From assembly GCA_964342525.1 (NCBI GenBank), contig CAYFGQ010000051.1:1-24905 (forward strand): a stretch of DNA of 24,905 bases. Direction: 5' to 3'. The stretch's first letter is position 1. Each line of letters starts with the position of its first letter. The stretch is from G963676205 sp964342525. GTDB lineage: Bacteria > Campylobacterota > Campylobacteria > Campylobacterales > Arcobacteraceae. The position numbers were made by a program, and so were the translations under genes. Below are positions 23,270 through 24,905 of this stretch, in pieces. The notes beneath the pieces are model-generated. The model had not been told where the DNA came from. It did no database searches and worked only from the letters and a program-made list of their open reading frames with translations.

Positions 23270-24905
23270 ATGTCTAGTAATAAAGGAATAGTTTCTAAAC
23301 TATTTATCCCAATTATAGCAATTGCAATAGTTACTATTGTAGGTATATATTTTTTTATATCTTATAATACGAAACAAAATGTAATTGATCAAAGTATAAC
23401 AAGTGCAAAAAATACTGTAACTCAATACAAATTACTTAGGGCTTATTATGCAGGAAATGTAGTGCCTGTGGTAAAAAAGAACTCAGATCTAAAGATAAAT
23501 TATGATCATAAAGGAAAGGATGATACTATACCTCTTCCTGCAACTATGATACATGATCTTAGTAAGGTTGTAAGTTCTCAAGAAGGTGGAATAAAATTAA
23601 AGCTTTATAGTGATTTTCCTTTTCCAAATAGAGTTTCCAATTTAGATGAATTTTCAAAAAATGCTATGGAAAAATTTAGAAATGGAAGTGATACTCCAGA
23701 AATATCAGTTGAAAAACTTGATGGAGTTGATGTGGTAAGGGTTGCTATACCTGATTATATGGTAGCTGATGGTTGTGTAAAATGTCATAATACTAGAGCT
23801 GATTCCCCAAAAACAGACTGGAAACTTGGTGATGTAAGGGGATCTTTAGAGGTTATTACCCCTATTGAAATAGAGCTATCAAATGTTCAAACATTAAATA
23901 TCCAAATTATTGCAAGTATATTAACTTTAGGGTTTATTTTATTGGTGGTTGTTTATTTCTTATTTAGAAGAACAGTTATAAATCCTCTTTCTGTACTTCA
24001 AGAGAATATGCTTAATTTCTTTAGATATCTAAACAATGAAACAGATGATATAAAAACTACAAATGTATCTTCTGATGATGAGATTGGAAAGATGACTGCT
24101 TTAATCAATAGCAATATCAATAAAACTAAAAAACTTCATGAAGTTGAACAAGAGTTTTTAGTAGATATTCAAAATTTACTTCAAAAAGTAGAAAAAGGTT
24201 TTATGTCTGATAGATTAAATAATTCTATCAACTCAAATAGAGTATTAGAAGAGTTAAGAGTTAAGATTAATAGTATGTTAGCTTCTTTAGAGACTAATGT
24301 ATCAAAAGATACTAAAAATGTTCTTAGGGTATTAGAGGAGTTCTCAAAACTAGACTTTACTAAAAAAATTGAAAATGATAATGGTAAGGTTTCATTGGCA
24401 GTTAATAATCTTGGTAAATTGATCACAACTATGTTGATTGAAAATAAGAAAAATGGTCTAGTTTTAGATAATAGTGCCCAAGAACTTTTATCTAATGTAG
24501 ATATCTTAAATAAAAGTTCAAATGAAGCAGCGGCTTCACTAGAGGAGACATCTGCAGCACTTGAAGAGATGACTAGAAATATTAGAGAAAATAGTGAAAA
24601 TGTGCAAAAAATGGCACAATATGCAAATACACTTAATGTCTCATCAAATGATGGTCAAAATTTAGCAAGCAAAACAACTGTAGCAATGGATGAAATCAAT
24701 GCACAAGTAACATCTATCAATGAAGCTATTACAGTAATTGATCAGATAGCATTCCAAACAAATATCTTATCATTAAATGCAGCAGTTGAAGCAGCTACCG
24801 CTGGTGAGGCTGGTAAAGGTTTTGCTGTAGTTGCACAAGAGGTAAGAAATTTAGCAGCAAGAAGTGCTGAAGCAGCTAAAGAGATCAAAGACTTAGTTGA
24901 AAATG
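23270..24905 (+). CDS. Methyl-accepting chemotaxis protein with CxxCH periplasmic domain (3' end beyond window)
   Basis: At least 545 residues are encoded and the frame is open at the window edge. A first membrane span (about 11-33) is followed by a periplasmic domain (about 35-205) like Tll0287/DUF3365. That domain includes LRAYYAGNVVPVVKK and the haem-binding motif CVKCH (C169, C172, H173). The second span is at about 211-233. A HAMP-like and helical region follows, then the signalling domain with ASLEETSAALEEM and the tip GEAGKGFAVVAQEVRNLAAR. The CxxCH predicts covalent c-type haem, so the receptor may sense redox state, oxygen or nitric oxide; this is inference. GGAGG sits 6 bases before the ATG. 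The missing part should be the return half of the coiled coil. Confidence 0.9.
   Translation, partial: MSSNKGIVSKLFIPIIAIAIVTIVGIYFFISYNTKQNVIDQSITSAKNTVTQYKLLRAYYAGNVVPVVKKNSDLKINYDHKGKDDTIPLPATMIHDLSKVVSSQEGGIKLKLYSDFPFPNRVSNLDEFSKNAMEKFRNGSDTPEISVEKLDGVDVVRVAIPDYMVADGCVKCHNTRADSPKTDWKLGDVRGSLEVITPIEIELSNVQTLNIQIIASILTLGFILLVVVYFLFRRTVINPLSVLQENMLNFFRYLNNETDDIKTTNVSSDDEIGKMTALINSNINKTKKLHEVEQEFLVDIQNLLQKVEKGFMSDRLNNSINSNRVLEELRVKINSMLASLETNVSKDTKNVLRVLEEFSKLDFTKKIENDNGKVSLAVNNLGKLITTMLIENKKNGLVLDNSAQELLSNVDILNKSSNEAAASLEETSAALEEMTRNIRENSENVQKMAQYANTLNVSSNDGQNLASKTTVAMDEINAQVTSINEAITVIDQIAFQTNILSLNAAVEAATAGEAGKGFAVVAQEVRNLAARSAEAAKEIKDLVEN

Noticed and set aside
1..24905. CRISPR arrays, rRNA, tRNA and insertion-sequence transposases.
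   Set aside because: None found: no regularly spaced repeats, no rRNA or tRNA signatures and no transposase-like proteins in the window.

Overview
The window is AT-rich with short intergenic gaps and strong AAGGA-type ribosome binding sites. Its gene content points to a free-living or host-associated member of the Campylobacterota, most likely an Arcobacteraceae relative: two methyl-accepting chemotaxis proteins with the typical signalling tip, a small c553-like cytochrome, a TAXI-type TRAP transporter, Aer-like PAS sensing and a XerH/D-like recombinase. This placement is inferred from family content and base composition, not from a marker gene.

Layout. 68-3537 (all minus): a TrpD2/YbiB-like protein, a chemoreceptor and a small periplasmic Cache protein. 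3812-6444 (plus): two overlapping PLP enzymes of the Cys/Met family; the second has the features of the fungal (STR2-type) cystathionine gamma-synthase, so the pair probably makes homocysteine by transsulfuration. 6455-8263 (minus): a small unknown protein, a periplasmic cytochrome c and an omptin outer-membrane protease with all four catalytic positions. 8440-9633 (plus): a receiver-PAS-coiled-coil protein. 9648-13344 (minus): a TAXI solute-binding protein followed by a fused DctQM permease, with a strong hairpin between them. 13498-15380 (plus): a TonB/TolA-like single-span protein and a lipoprotein. 15415-15609 (minus): a small unknown protein with a TTG start. 15704-16633 (plus): a tyrosine recombinase with a full catalytic set. 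16658-17653 (minus): a secreted RNase T2. 17950-21009 (minus): a 1019-residue NACHT NTPase with a C-terminal pentapeptide-repeat segment. 21342-23124 (plus): an MFS transporter overlapping a FAHD1-like hydrolase. 23270 to the window end (plus): a second chemoreceptor, cut off by the window, whose periplasmic Tll0287/DUF3365-like domain carries a CxxCH haem motif.

The accessory-looking part is about 15.7-21.3 kb. It holds a recombinase, a secreted RNase and a lone NACHT protein of the type now linked to anti-phage defence. The non-coding DNA there is unusual. A 166-bp imperfect palindrome (17670-17835), whose nested arms share one exact centre, sits against the RNase T2 ribosome binding site. 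A 13-bp direct repeat (GTTTGCGTCACAA) occurs once upstream of RNase T2 and once in the NACHT promoter region, so it brackets the NACHT gene. An orphan terminator-like hairpin lies between the divergent NACHT and MFS genes. Whether these are shared regulatory sites, boundaries of a mobile insert or both cannot be settled from this window.

Most convergent gene pairs share one perfect hairpin whose loop or arm contains a stop codon, a compact bidirectional terminator arrangement. No tRNA, rRNA, CRISPR array or recognisable insertion sequence was seen.
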